Source: Nitriliruptor sp040882055 (lineage in GTDB: Bacteria > Actinomycetota > Nitriliruptoria > Nitriliruptorales > Nitriliruptoraceae). Taken from it: a stretch of 64,000 nucleotides of DNA. The DNA is taken from positions 1 through 64,000 of the forward strand of contig JBBECA010000080.1 in the NCBI GenBank assembly GCA_040882055.1. Reading direction: 5' to 3'. The number at the start of each line of letters is the position of its first letter. Position 1 is the first letter of the stretch. The position numbers and the translations under genes are program-made. The notes below the pieces were generated by a model, which saw only the letters and a program-made list of their open reading frames with translations, searched no databases and was not told the origin of the DNA. Of the stretch, positions 1 to 8,832 are shown piece by piece.

Positions 1-2
1 AG

Positions 3-404
3 CTGTTGCTGAACGGTGAGACCGAGATCGGTCACGGCTACAGCGGCAACATCCTCGACAACATCTACGGCGCCGACGACCCGGACCGCTACGCCTACCT
101 CATCCCCGAGGAGGGCGCGACGATCTGGACCGACAACATGGCGATCCTCGCGAACGCCGAGCACCCCTGCACGGCGCACGCCTTCATCAACTTCATCCTC
201 GACGCCGAGAACGGGGCGCAGCTGACCAACTGGACCTTCTACGCGTCGCCGAACGCCGCAGCGGAGGAGTTCATCAGCGAGGAGGTCCTCGAGGACCCGG
301 CGATCTACCCCAACGAGGACGTCCGCGAGAACCTCTACTTCCTCGAGAACACCGGGGAAGCCGAGATCCTCTTCACCGACCTGTTCACCCAGGCCCAGGG
401 CTGA
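3..404 (+). CDS. Polyamine-type ABC transporter substrate-binding protein, C-terminal part
   Basis: This is the last 133 codons of a periplasmic solute-binding protein; the gene starts before the window. The text resembles the C-terminal lobe of spermidine/putrescine-binding proteins (PotD/PotF): GHGYSGN, then YLIPEEGATIWTDNMAI, then NAEHPCTAHAFINFILDAEN, which matches the usual pattern of a Trp-Asp ligand region followed by an end-of-chain helix. PotD delivers polyamines to a PotABC importer, whose genes are presumably upstream and out of view. The following genes encode two aldehyde dehydrogenases and a ureohydrolase, which supports a polyamine or guanidino substrate. Substrate identity is inferred, and other organic cations are possible. 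Confidence 0.8.
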   Translation: MLLNGETEIGHGYSGNILDNIYGADDPDRYAYLIPEEGATIWTDNMAILANAEHPCTAHAFINFILDAENGAQLTNWTFYASPNAAAEEFISEEVLEDPAIYPNEDVRENLYFLENTGEAEILFTDLFTQAQG

Positions 405-416
405 GCAGCCGGTCAC

Positions 417-447
417 GGGCCGCCGCGGCGTCACGCTGCGGCGGTCC
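417..447 (+). terminator. Probable hairpin terminator after the binding protein
   Basis: A 10-bp stem (417-426 with 438-447, one G-T wobble) encloses an 11-base loop, 13 bases after the stop of the binding protein. There is no T-run, as is common for terminators in high-GC actinobacteria. It lies between the transport gene and the catabolic genes and could be attenuating rather than fully terminating. Confidence 0.45.
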
Positions 448-473
448 GGTTCCAACAACGACAGGTCAGACCG

Positions 474-1991
474 ATGGCACGTTCAGACACCCTGCTCGGC
501 CACTGGATCGACGGGAAGATCGAGACCGCCGAGGGCGCCCGACGTGGCGACGTCTACGACCCCGCCCGTGGTGAGGTCGCACGTCAGGTGGGACTCGCCG
601 ACGCCGACACCGTTGGCCGCGCCGTGGCGAGCGCCAAGGCCGCGTGGCAGAGCTGGCGTGCCAGCACGTTGACCCAGCGGTCGCGGGTGCTGTTCGACTT
701 CCGTGAGCTGGTCGCGGGGGCCCGCGACGAGCTCGCCTCGCTGATCGTCGCCGAGCACGGCAAGGTCCACGCGGATGCGGTCGGTGAGGTCCAGCGGGGG
801 CTCGAGGTCGTCGAGTTCGCGTGCGGGATCCCGCAGCTGCTCAAGGGCGGGTTCTCCGAGAACGTCTCGACCAACGTCGACTCCTACTCGCTGCGCCAGC
901 CGCTCGGCGTGGTCGTGGGGATCACGCCCTTCAACTTCCCGGCGATGGTCCCGATGTGGATGTTCCCGGTCGCCATCGCGTGCGGGAACAGCTTCGTGCT
1001 CAAGCCGAGCGAGAAGGACCCCTCGGTGGCGCTGCGGATCGCGGAGCTGTGGTCGGAGGCGGGGCTGCCGGACGGGGTCTTCAACGTCGTCAACGGCGAC
1101 CGCGAGGCCGTCGATGCCCTGCTGACCCACCCGGACGTCGCCGCTGTCAGCTTCGTCGGATCCACGCCGGTCGCGCGCCACGTGTTCCTCACCGCGACCG
1201 AGCACGGCAAGCGGGTGCAGGCCCTCGGTGGCGCGAAGAACCACATGGTGGTCCTGCCCGACGCCGACCTCGCGGTCGCCGCCGACGCGGCCGTCTCCGC
1301 GGGGTTCGGGTCGGCCGGCGAACGCTGCATGGCGATCTCGGTGGTGGTGGCCGTCGGCGACGTGGCCGATCGGTTGGTCCCGGCCATCGCCGAACGTGTC
1401 GGCGAGATCACCGTCGGACCCGGGGACGACCCCGCCTCGGAGATGGGGCCGCTGGTCACGCGCGAGCACCGGGACCGGGTCGCCGGTTACCTCGCCACCG
1501 GGGCCGCCGAGGGGGCCGAGATCGTGGTCGACGGACGTGCGTTCGACCGCGACGGTGACGGGTTCTGGCTCGGGCCCTGCCTGCTCGACCGGGTGCGGCC
1601 GGACACGGCCGTCTACCGGGACGAGATCTTCGGGCCGGTGCTGTCGGTGGTCCGCGTCGACACCTACGACGAAGCCATCGAGCTGGTGAACTCCAACCCC
1701 TACGGCAACGGCACCGCCATCTTCACCGCGTCGGGCGGCGCGGCGCGGCGCTTCCAGCACCAGATCGAGGTGGGGATGGTGGGCGTGAACGTCCCCATCC
1801 CGGTGCCCATGGCCTACTACTCCTTCGGTGGGTGGAAGGACTCGCTCTTCGGGGACACCCACGTGCACGGCGCCGAGGGCGTGCACTTCTACACGCGCGG
1901 CAAGGTGGTCACCTCGCGCTGGCCGGATGACGGCCCCGTGAGCGGCCGCGCCAGCGACGGGGTGGCCCTGCACTTCCCGACGACCTCCTGA
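474..1991 (+). CDS. mmsA: CoA-acylating (methyl)malonate-semialdehyde dehydrogenase
   Basis: A 505-residue aldehyde dehydrogenase of the MmsA/IolA type, which oxidises methylmalonate or malonate semialdehyde to propionyl-CoA or acetyl-CoA with NAD+ and CoA. The nucleotide-binding stretch GVVVGITPFNFPAMVPMWMF and the sequence GSAGERCMA, with the catalytic cysteine at about residue 285, are typical of the family. The usual general-base glutamate of hydrolytic ALDHs is replaced by the family-specific GGAKNH, as expected for CoA-dependent members. The ATG start fits the family length of about 500. In this setting it could finish degradation of the aminopropyl part of polyamines through beta-alanine and malonate semialdehyde; valine or inositol catabolism is the alternative. 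Confidence 0.9.
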   Translation: MARSDTLLGHWIDGKIETAEGARRGDVYDPARGEVARQVGLADADTVGRAVASAKAAWQSWRASTLTQRSRVLFDFRELVAGARDELASLIVAEHGKVHADAVGEVQRGLEVVEFACGIPQLLKGGFSENVSTNVDSYSLRQPLGVVVGITPFNFPAMVPMWMFPVAIACGNSFVLKPSEKDPSVALRIAELWSEAGLPDGVFNVVNGDREAVDALLTHPDVAAVSFVGSTPVARHVFLTATEHGKRVQALGGAKNHMVVLPDADLAVAADAAVSAGFGSAGERCMAISVVVAVGDVADRLVPAIAERVGEITVGPGDDPASEMGPLVTREHRDRVAGYLATGAAEGAEIVVDGRAFDRDGDGFWLGPCLLDRVRPDTAVYRDEIFGPVLSVVRVDTYDEAIELVNSNPYGNGTAIFTASGGAARRFQHQIEVGMVGVNVPIPVPMAYYSFGGWKDSLFGDTHVHGAEGVHFYTRGKVVTSRWPDDGPVSGRASDGVALHFPTTS

Positions 1992-2037
1992 CCCGGGTCG
2001 TCACGACACGGACCGACCGACGACGCAGCGAGGCATC

Positions 2038-3525
2038 GTGAGCACCGACCGAGCCATGTGGATCGACCACCAGCACGTGACGGCCGCGGACGGCGGCTGG
2101 ATCGAGAGCTTCGATCCGGCGACCGAGGAGGTCATCGGCCGGGTACCGGCCGGCGGGGCCGTCGACGTCGACCGCGCCGTGAGCGCCGCTCGGACCGCGG
2201 CCGACGGGTGGCGCTACCTCGCTGCCAACGACCGGGCGGAGCTGCTGCACGAGGCGTACGCCAGGTCGATGGCGCACCACGGCGAGCTCGTCGAGCTGCT
2301 CACCCGCGAGCAGGGCAAGCCCCGACCCGAGCAGGAGGAGGAGGCCGAGTGGGCGCTCACCTCGCTGCGGTACTACGCCGAGCTCGGACGGAACGGCGTC
2401 GGTCGCGTCGTGCCCTCCGCGGAACCGAGGACGCAGCTGAACATGGTGCTCAAGGAGCCCTACGGCGTCGTGGGTGCCATCGTGCCCTGGAACTACCCGC
2501 TGCTGCTCCTCGGTTGGAAGCTGGCGCCGGCGCTGGCCGCGAGCAACACCGTGGTCATCAAGCCGTCCGAGCTCACGTCGTTGGTGACCCTCGAGTGGAT
2601 CGAACGGTGCTTCGACCACCTGCCGCCCGGCGTGGTCAACGTGGTCACGGGCTACGGCACGGAGGCGGGCGAAGCGCTGGTCGCCCACCCCGACGTCCGC
2701 GTCATCGCGATGACGGGATCGGTCGCCACGGGACAGCGGATCGCGTCGGTCGCGGCGCCGCTGATGAAGCACCTCCACCTCGAGCTCGGAGGCAAGGACG
2801 CGTTCGTGGTCGCGCCGGACGCCGACCTCGACAGCGCCGTGGACGCGCTCGCCTACGCCGCGCTGCTCAACGCCGGGCAGGTGTGCACCTCGTCCGAGCG
2901 CATCTTCGTCCCCCGGGATCTGCGGGACGACCTCGCCGAGGCACTGACCGCGAAGGTGGCCGCCCTCCGTCTCGGCCACGGTCTGGACGCCGGCACCGAC
3001 ATCGGTCCGATGGCCGATGACCGGTTCCGCGACAAGGTCGACGCCCACGTCCGCGACGCGGTGGACCGCGGGGCCCGCGTCCTGACCGGCGGGACGCGGC
3101 CGGACCGGCCCGGGTGGTTCTACGACCCGACCGTCCTCGTCGACGTCGAGGACGACATGGTGATCATGACCGAGGAGACCTTCGGCCCGACGATCCCCAT
3201 CGCGAGCTACGACCGGTTCGACACCGTCATCGATCGGGTCAACGCCTCGGAGATGGGGCTCGGCGCCACGCTCCGGTCGTCGGATCCGCTGCTGATCAAG
3301 CGCTTCTACGAGGGGGTGAAGGCCGGCACGGTGTGGATCAACGACCCGCTCACCGACAACTACGCCGGTCCGTTCGGGGGCATGAAGATGACCGGCGGCG
3401 GACGCGAGCTCGGCCCCGAGGGCCTCGAGACCTTCCTCGAGACCAAGCACGTCCACTGGGACTTCGACCAGGCCGGCAAGGACTGGTGGTTGCCCTACGG
3501 CGCCGACGAGGGGTCCGACGCGTGA
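2038..3525 (+). CDS. NAD(P)-dependent aldehyde dehydrogenase (aminoaldehyde/betaine aldehyde type)
   Basis: A 495-residue classical aldehyde dehydrogenase. The Rossmann segment GAIVPWNYPLLLLGWKLAPAL, the general base in LELGGKDAF (Glu about 249) and the nucleophile in NAGQVCTSSER (Cys about 283) are all present, so it should be a hydrolytic, acid-forming enzyme, unlike the CoA-dependent neighbour upstream. Its closest resemblance is to gamma-aminobutyraldehyde and betaine-aldehyde dehydrogenases. The GTG start gives a normal length. It overlaps the next gene by four bases, implying translational coupling with the ureohydrolase. Oxidation of 4-guanidinobutanal or 4-aminobutanal is a reasonable guess from context but is not proven by sequence. 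Confidence 0.88.
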   Translation: MSTDRAMWIDHQHVTAADGGWIESFDPATEEVIGRVPAGGAVDVDRAVSAARTAADGWRYLAANDRAELLHEAYARSMAHHGELVELLTREQGKPRPEQEEEAEWALTSLRYYAELGRNGVGRVVPSAEPRTQLNMVLKEPYGVVGAIVPWNYPLLLLGWKLAPALAASNTVVIKPSELTSLVTLEWIERCFDHLPPGVVNVVTGYGTEAGEALVAHPDVRVIAMTGSVATGQRIASVAAPLMKHLHLELGGKDAFVVAPDADLDSAVDALAYAALLNAGQVCTSSERIFVPRDLRDDLAEALTAKVAALRLGHGLDAGTDIGPMADDRFRDKVDAHVRDAVDRGARVLTGGTRPDRPGWFYDPTVLVDVEDDMVIMTEETFGPTIPIASYDRFDTVIDRVNASEMGLGATLRSSDPLLIKRFYEGVKAGTVWINDPLTDNYAGPFGGMKMTGGGRELGPEGLETFLETKHVHWDFDQAGKDWWLPYGADEGSDA

Positions 3526-4574
3526 GCGAGCCCGACCTGCCCGACCTGCCGACCCCCGAGGACGGCTCTCTGCCGGATCCCTTCACCGACACCGTCGAGT
3601 CGTTCGGCGCCCGCGGGACCTTCTGCGGTGTTCCGACCCGCCGGGTCGACGAGGTGCGTCCGGGTGAGGTCGTGGTGATCGGGGCCCCCTTCGACTGGGG
3701 CGCCTCCCACCGGCCGGGTGCGCGGTTCGGACCGAAGGCGATCCGCGAGGCCGACTACCTGCCCCCGGACGGCAGCCGGCCGCACCTGACCGCGGGCATC
3801 GATCCGCTCGTCGAGCTGCCGGTCGTCGACGCCGGCGATGCCGCCATCGTCGGGGGCTACATCGGCCCGTCGCTGACCAGCATCGAGCGCTACGTCCACG
3901 GCATCGCGTCCCGGGGCGGCATCCCGATCGTGCTCGGCGGCGACCACACCATCACCTTCCCCGATGCGTCCGGTGTGGCGCGTCACCACGGGTTCGGGCG
4001 GGTCGCGTTGATCCACTTCGACGCGCACGCCGACACCGGCGAGGATCAGTGGGGCCAGCTGCACGGCCACGGCACGCCGATGCGGCGGCTGATCGAGTCC
4101 GGGGCCATCCCGGGCTTCCGGTTCGTCCAGATCGGCTTGCGCGGGTACTGGCCCCCACCCGAGACGGTGGCGTGGATGCGTGAGCAGCGGATGCGCAGCT
4201 ACTTCATGGAGGGGATCGTCGAACGTGGGTTGCCGACCGTCGTCGATGAAGCGGTGGCCTACGCCGCAGGACCGGGACCGGACGACGAGGAACCCGCGGT
4301 CGGCGTGTTCCTGTCCATCGACGTCGACGTGGTCGACCCGGGTATGGCGCCGGGCACGGGCACCCCGGAGCCCGGCGGCCTCACCTCACGACAGCTCCTC
4401 GACACCGTGCGCCGGCTCGGCCGCGAGCTCCACGTCCTCGGGGCCGACGTCGTGGAGGTCGCGCCGCACTACGACCAACCGATGGACATCACCGCGGCGC
4501 TCGCCAACCGCGTCGTGCTGGAGCTGACCACGGGGATCGCCGAGCGCCGGAAGGCCGCGCAGGTGTCGACGTGA
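3522..4574 (+). CDS. Ureohydrolase (agmatinase / guanidinobutyrase family)
   Basis: A 350-residue member of the arginase-agmatinase family, which hydrolyses a guanidino group to urea and an amine with two Mn ions. All three metal-binding blocks are visible: LGGDHTI, HFDAHAD and SIDVDVVDPG. The GTG start at 3522 overlaps the stop of the aldehyde dehydrogenase; the open frame extends far upstream but that part is antisense-like shadow. The N-terminal GAPFDWGASHRPGARFGPKAIR is characteristic of agmatinase-like rather than arginase-like members. Agmatine, 4-guanidinobutyrate and 3-guanidinopropionate are all possible substrates. The start of the following amidohydrolase overlaps its stop by four bases. 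Confidence 0.88.
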   Translation: MSEPDLPDLPTPEDGSLPDPFTDTVESFGARGTFCGVPTRRVDEVRPGEVVVIGAPFDWGASHRPGARFGPKAIREADYLPPDGSRPHLTAGIDPLVELPVVDAGDAAIVGGYIGPSLTSIERYVHGIASRGGIPIVLGGDHTITFPDASGVARHHGFGRVALIHFDAHADTGEDQWGQLHGHGTPMRRLIESGAIPGFRFVQIGLRGYWPPPETVAWMREQRMRSYFMEGIVERGLPTVVDEAVAYAAGPGPDDEEPAVGVFLSIDVDVVDPGMAPGTGTPEPGGLTSRQLLDTVRRLGRELHVLGADVVEVAPHYDQPMDITAALANRVVLELTTGIAERRKAAQVST

Positions 4575-6250
4575 GCGCCGACCTGCTGTTCGTCCTCGAC
4601 GACCCGTCCCGCGGCAGCATCTGGACCGGCACGCGGACGGCCACCGACGCGGTCGCGGTGCGTGACGGCCGCATCGTGGCGCTCGGGACCGAGGCGCGCG
4701 AGCGGCGCGGTGGCGCGACCGAGGTCGTCGAGATCGGTGCCGGGGCCCTGTTGCCCGCCTTCCGCGACGGCCACCTGCATCCGCTGAACGGCGGTGCCGA
4801 GTCGCTCGACTGCGACCTCGTCGACAGCGCCGACGTCGACGAGGTGCTGCGCCGCCTCGCCGCGTTCGCCGAGGACGGCGAGGGCGCGGGAGATCCGGAC
4901 GCGTGGCTGCTCGGGTGGGGGTACCCGCCGGAGATCCTGCCGGGTGGCGTCGGCCGCGCTGCGGTGCTCGACGCGGTCGTCGGCGACCGTCCCGTGGCGT
5001 TGTGGTCCTCCGATCACCACATGGTGTGGTGCAACAGTCGCGCGCTCACGGTCGCTGGGATCACCGCAGCGACCCCGGACCCGCCGCGCGGGACCATCGT
5101 CCGCGACGCGGATGGGCACCCCGCCGGCACCCTGCTCGAGGAAGCCGAGCACCTCGTCGCCGCCCACCTCCCTCCGCGTGGGATCGCCAAGGAGGCGCGA
5201 GGGCTCGAGGTCGGGCTCGAGCGCATGACCTCGGCGGGGCTCGTGTGGGGCCAGGACGCGTGGATCACCCTCCCGCTCCTGCCCGCGTTCCACCGGGTCG
5301 CCGACGCCGGGCGGCTGTCGGTGGATCTCGACCTCGCGCCGAAGGTCGAGGTCGACCGGTGGCGCGACCAGGTCGCGGCGTTCCAGGACGCCCGCGCGGA
5401 CGTCGAGGCGGCGGCGCAGCGCCGTCGACGTGACGGCGTGCCCGGTGGTGAGCTCAGCTTGACGACGGTGAAGCTGTTCGTCGACGGGGTCATCGAGGGC
5501 GGGACCGGGGCGCTCATCGACCCGTACTGCGCGATGTCCCACGACGGCAGCGACGGCGGCGGCCACGGCATCGCCAACTGGGACCCAGCCGAGCTCGCCC
5601 GGGCCTGCGCGGCCTTCGACGCCGCCGGGTTCCAGCTCCACCTCCACGCCATCGGCGATGCCGCGATCCGCGACGCGCTCGACGCCTTCGAGCACGTGGG
5701 GGCCGAGAACGGCGACCGCGATCGGCGACCGGTCGTGGCCCACACCCACCTCGTCCACCCCGACGACCGGCAGCGGTTCCGTCAGCTCGGTGCGGTTGCC
5801 AACTTCGAACCGCTCTGGGCGCAGCCGAACGAGGTCATGGTCGACCTCACCGAGCCGCGGCTCGGCCCCGAACGCAGCGGCTGGCAGTACCCGATCGGCA
5901 GCCTGCTGCGCGGCGGTACCGCCGTCTCGTTCGGCAGCGACTGGCCGGTGTCCTCCCACGTCCCGCTCGAGGGCATCGAGATCGCGGTGACGCGTCGCCT
6001 ACCCGGTGACCCGGACGGCCCGGCGCTGCACGCGGACGAGCGCATCAGCCTCGACCAGGCGCTGACGGCCTACACCGCCGGCGTCGCTCACCAGGCCGGG
6101 CTCGAGGACGAGGCCGGCACCTTGGCGGTCGGTTCGCGTGCCGACCTGGTGCTGACCGACGTCGACGTGACCCGCGTCCCGGAGCACACCATCGGGCAGG
6201 TCCAGGTGCGCCGGACCTGGCGGGCAGGCACCGGCGTGCACGGCGCCTGA
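4571..6250 (+). CDS. Amidohydrolase family 3 protein (YtcJ-like)
   Basis: A 559-residue metal-dependent amidohydrolase. Metal-ligand motifs are visible in order: FRDGHLHP near the N-terminus, HLHAIGDAAI in the middle, AHTHLVHPDD, and the C-terminal GSDWPVSSH that marks the Amidohydro_3/YtcJ group. YtcJ-type enzymes act on amides, N-acyl compounds or carbamates with poorly known physiological substrates. It is the last gene of the overlapping set beginning at 2038 and starts on GTG within the previous stop. A role in deacylating or hydrolysing a nitrogenous compound handled by the ureohydrolase and dehydrogenases is plausible. The exact reaction cannot be read from sequence. Confidence 0.82.
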   Translation: MSADLLFVLDDPSRGSIWTGTRTATDAVAVRDGRIVALGTEARERRGGATEVVEIGAGALLPAFRDGHLHPLNGGAESLDCDLVDSADVDEVLRRLAAFAEDGEGAGDPDAWLLGWGYPPEILPGGVGRAAVLDAVVGDRPVALWSSDHHMVWCNSRALTVAGITAATPDPPRGTIVRDADGHPAGTLLEEAEHLVAAHLPPRGIAKEARGLEVGLERMTSAGLVWGQDAWITLPLLPAFHRVADAGRLSVDLDLAPKVEVDRWRDQVAAFQDARADVEAAAQRRRRDGVPGGELSLTTVKLFVDGVIEGGTGALIDPYCAMSHDGSDGGGHGIANWDPAELARACAAFDAAGFQLHLHAIGDAAIRDALDAFEHVGAENGDRDRRPVVAHTHLVHPDDRQRFRQLGAVANFEPLWAQPNEVMVDLTEPRLGPERSGWQYPIGSLLRGGTAVSFGSDWPVSSHVPLEGIEIAVTRRLPGDPDGPALHADERISLDQALTAYTAGVAHQAGLEDEAGTLAVGSRADLVLTDVDVTRVPEHTIGQVQVRRTWRAGTGVHGA

Positions 6251-6293
6251 CCGGCGGACCACCGCCCGGTTCGTCGCGCGCCGCCGGCCTCCC

Positions 6294-6299
6294 TAGGCT
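6294..6299 (+). promoter_or_regulatory. Candidate -10 hexamer TAGGCT
   Basis: TAGGCT fits the actinobacterial -10 pattern TANNNT and lies 72 bases before the chosen start of the hydroxyacyl-CoA dehydrogenase. No convincing -35 is seen. The same hexamer recurs ahead of several genes here. Confidence 0.4.
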
Positions 6300-6371
6300 C
6301 CCCCGCCAACCGTGCGACGAACGTGCGGTCAGCGGAGGGCCCCGATCGACGGGCGCCGGGAGGCAGACAGC

Positions 6372-8150
6372 GTGAGCGAGATCGTCACCGAGATCGGCAA
6401 GGTCGGCATCGTCGGCTCCGGCACCATGGGCTCCGGTATCGCCGAGATCATCGCTCGCCACGGTCTGCCCGTCGCGTTCGTGGAGGTCGACGACGAGGCC
6501 GTGGAGCGTGGTCACGCCCGGATCGCTGGGTCCCTCGAGCGGCAGGTCGCCCGGGGCAAGCTCGAGGAGGCGGAGCGGGACGCCATCGCCGGACGCATCT
6601 CCGGGTCGACCGACTGGTCCAGCCTGTCCGATTGCGATCTCATCGTCGAGGCCGTGCCCGAGGACCTCGCCCTCAAGCAACAGGCGTTCCGTCGGATCGA
6701 CGAGGTGGCGCGTGCAGACGCGATCCTCGCGACCAACACCTCGTCGCTGCCGGTGATGGACATCGCGGTGGTCAGCCACCGACCGAACCGCGTGCTCGGC
6801 TTCCACTTCTTCAACCCCGCGCCGGTCATGAAGCTGATCGAGCTGGTCCGGACGGTCGTCACCGACGAGCACGTGGTCGAGACGGCTCGTGGGTTCGCCG
6901 AGGCCATCGGGAAGACGCCGGTGGTGGTCGGCGACCGTCGCGGGTTCATCGCCAACCAGCTGCTGTTCCCCTACCTCAACCAGGCGGTCTGGATGGTGGA
7001 TTCGGGGTACGCGACCAAGCAGGACGTGGATGCCGCGATGCGTTTCGGCGCCGGCCTGCCGATGGGGCCGATCGCGCTGACCGATCTGGTCGGCGTGGAC
7101 ACCTTCGTCGGCATCATGAACGCGATCCACTCGCAGTTCGACGACACGCGGTTCGCGCCGCGTCCGATCCTGAGCCAGCTCTCCGCCGCCGGCTTCAACG
7201 GGCGCAAGTCCGGCCGTGGCTTCTACACCTACGAGGAGCGGGGCAGCTCGCGGATCGTGCCCGATGGCTCGGCGCGGGAACCGGCTGACCCCGCCACGAT
7301 CGCCGGTTGGACCACCGTCGGCGTCCTCGGCACCGGGACCATGGCCTCCGGCATCGTCGAGGTCTGCGCCAAGGCGGGCTACGAGGTCATCGTGCGCGGG
7401 CGCTCCCGGGACAAGGCCGAGGCGGTCGTGGCCAAGGTCGCCAAGTCCCTGCAGCGCATGGTCGACAAGGGGCGGGTGAGCGAGGAGGACATGGTCGCCA
7501 CGCTCCAGCGCATCAAGCCGACCGAGGACCTCGCGGACCTCGCCCCCGCGGACCTGGTGATCGAGGCGGTCGCCGAGGACCTCGAGATCAAGCGCGAGCT
7601 GTTCGCGAAGCTCGCCCCGGTCCTCAAGCCCGATGCGGTGCTGTCGACGACGACCTCGTCGCTGCCGATCATCGAGTGCGCGATGGTCACCGACCGGCCC
7701 GACCAGGTCATCGGGCTCCACTTCTTCAACCCGGCCGCGATCATGAAGCTGGTCGAGATCGTCACCACGGTCCGGACCGACGACACCGTCACCGAGCAGT
7801 GCCGGGCGTTCGTCGACAAGGTCGGCAAGGTCGGGGTGCTGTGCGGCGACCGGGCGGGGTTCATCGTCAACACCCTGCTGTTCCCCTACCTCAACGATGC
7901 GGTCAAGATGCTCGAGTCGCACTACGCGACCGCCGAGGAGATCGACACCGCGATGAAGCTCGGTGCCGGCTACCCGATGGGGCCGTTCCAGCTGATGGAT
8001 GTCGTCGGACTCGACGTCACGCTGGCCATCCTCGAGCGGCTGAAGCAGGAGTTCCGGCAGCCGTCCTTCGAGCCGGCGGGGCTGCTGCGGCACCTCGTCG
8101 ATGCCGGGTTCCTCGGGCGCAAGGCAGGACGGGGCTTCTACGTCTACTGA
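6372..8150 (+). CDS. Tandem (two-unit) 3-hydroxyacyl-CoA dehydrogenase
   Basis: A 592-residue protein made of two complete 3-hydroxybutyryl-CoA dehydrogenase units in tandem. Each unit has its own NAD-binding GxGxxxxG (GIVGSGTMGSGIAE near residue 12 and GVLGTGTMASGIVE near 316), its own catalytic-His block (FHFFNPAPVMKLIE and LHFFNPAAIMKLVE) and its own C-terminal domain ending GRKxGRGFYxY. The family reaction is NAD-linked oxidation of L-3-hydroxyacyl-CoA to 3-ketoacyl-CoA in fatty-acid or butyrate-type pathways. GTG at 6372 is preferred over the upstream GTG at 6312 because GGGAGG lies just before it. Both active sites look intact, so this is a fusion or duplication rather than decay. Confidence 0.9.
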   Translation: MSEIVTEIGKVGIVGSGTMGSGIAEIIARHGLPVAFVEVDDEAVERGHARIAGSLERQVARGKLEEAERDAIAGRISGSTDWSSLSDCDLIVEAVPEDLALKQQAFRRIDEVARADAILATNTSSLPVMDIAVVSHRPNRVLGFHFFNPAPVMKLIELVRTVVTDEHVVETARGFAEAIGKTPVVVGDRRGFIANQLLFPYLNQAVWMVDSGYATKQDVDAAMRFGAGLPMGPIALTDLVGVDTFVGIMNAIHSQFDDTRFAPRPILSQLSAAGFNGRKSGRGFYTYEERGSSRIVPDGSAREPADPATIAGWTTVGVLGTGTMASGIVEVCAKAGYEVIVRGRSRDKAEAVVAKVAKSLQRMVDKGRVSEEDMVATLQRIKPTEDLADLAPADLVIEAVAEDLEIKRELFAKLAPVLKPDAVLSTTTSSLPIIECAMVTDRPDQVIGLHFFNPAAIMKLVEIVTTVRTDDTVTEQCRAFVDKVGKVGVLCGDRAGFIVNTLLFPYLNDAVKMLESHYATAEEIDTAMKLGAGYPMGPFQLMDVVGLDVTLAILERLKQEFRQPSFEPAGLLRHLVDAGFLGRKAGRGFYVY

Positions 8151-8550
8151 TCGCGGGCACGTCGACGGGACCGGCGCGGAGCTGCCCGCCGGTCCCCGTC
8201 CCTACTGGCGCGAGGTCGTCGGGCTGCTGCCCGACCTCGGTCGGCTGCTCCGGTCGCTCAGCCGCGATCCACGTGTCCCGTGGCACGCCAAGATCGTCGC
8301 GGGGGCCGCAGCGTTGTACGTGGCCTCGCCGGTCGATCTGCTCCCGGACGTGGTGCCGGGGGTCGGCGGCGTGGACGACCTGGTCGCCGTCCTGATCGCC
8401 GTGCGACGACTGGTCACCGCGGCCGGTTACGACGTGGTGCGTGAGCATTGGACCGGTTCCGACGACGGCTTCGGTGCGTTGATCGTGCTCGCAGGTGTCG
8501 GCACCGCCCGCCGACCGCTCGCCGCGGCCGAGGGCGAGGACGACCGGTGA
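8101..8550 (+). CDS. DUF1232 (YkvA-type) protein
   Basis: A 149-residue protein with the DUF1232 core: WHAKIVAGAAALYV followed by ASPVDLLPDVVPGVGGVDD, then a hydrophobic LVAVLIAVRRL. The family is small, usually membrane-associated and of unknown function. The only start in frame is ATG 8101, which would overlap the dehydrogenase by 50 bases in another frame. That is unusual, and the true start may be a non-canonical codon further in, around 8160-8220. Its stop overlaps the next small gene by three bases (GTGA). A charged C-terminal tail ends the protein. Confidence 0.7.
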   Translation: MPGSSGARQDGASTSTDRGHVDGTGAELPAGPRPYWREVVGLLPDLGRLLRSLSRDPRVPWHAKIVAGAAALYVASPVDLLPDVVPGVGGVDDLVAVLIAVRRLVTAAGYDVVREHWTGSDDGFGALIVLAGVGTARRPLAAAEGEDDR

Positions 8551-8759
8551 GCGGTCTCGAGCTGCCCCAGCTCGCCGGTCACGAGGTGGACCGCATCCCC
8601 GCGTTCCGTGCGACGAAGACCTACGTCTGCCCCGAGTGCGGCAACACCATCGCGGCGCGGGTGGGACACGTCGTCGCGTGGCCGGAGGGACAGGTCGACC
8701 TCCGACGCCACTGGCACCTGCACTGCTGGCGCCTCGCGGCACGCCGCGGCCGTCCGTGA
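8547..8759 (+). CDS. Small zinc-ribbon-like actinobacterial protein
   Basis: A 70-residue protein with TYVCPECGNTI, then VGHVVAWPEG and RRHWHLHCW. The CxxC plus HWHxHC arrangement suggests one zinc site. I recall similar small conserved proteins in Streptomyces and relatives, often mislabelled ATP/GTP-binding, with the same CP-C, GHVVAWP and DRRHWHxxCW pattern; function is unknown. It starts on GTG inside the stop codon of the DUF1232 gene, so the two are probably translated together. It is short but well supported by motif density and spacing. Confidence 0.7.
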   Translation: MSGLELPQLAGHEVDRIPAFRATKTYVCPECGNTIAARVGHVVAWPEGQVDLRRHWHLHCWRLAARRGRP

Positions 8760-8832
8760 TGCGCGCCAGCGGCAGCCGGTGGGGACCGACACGCCGGTAG
8801 CCTCCGCCCACGTCGAACCGGGAGGCACCGAG

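Noticed and set aside
483..1973. Long open frame on the minus strand across the first dehydrogenase gene
   Set aside because: High-GC shadow: very rich in Arg, Val and His with no domain, opposite a clear MmsA gene. Similar long antisense frames opposite other genes were dropped for the same reason.
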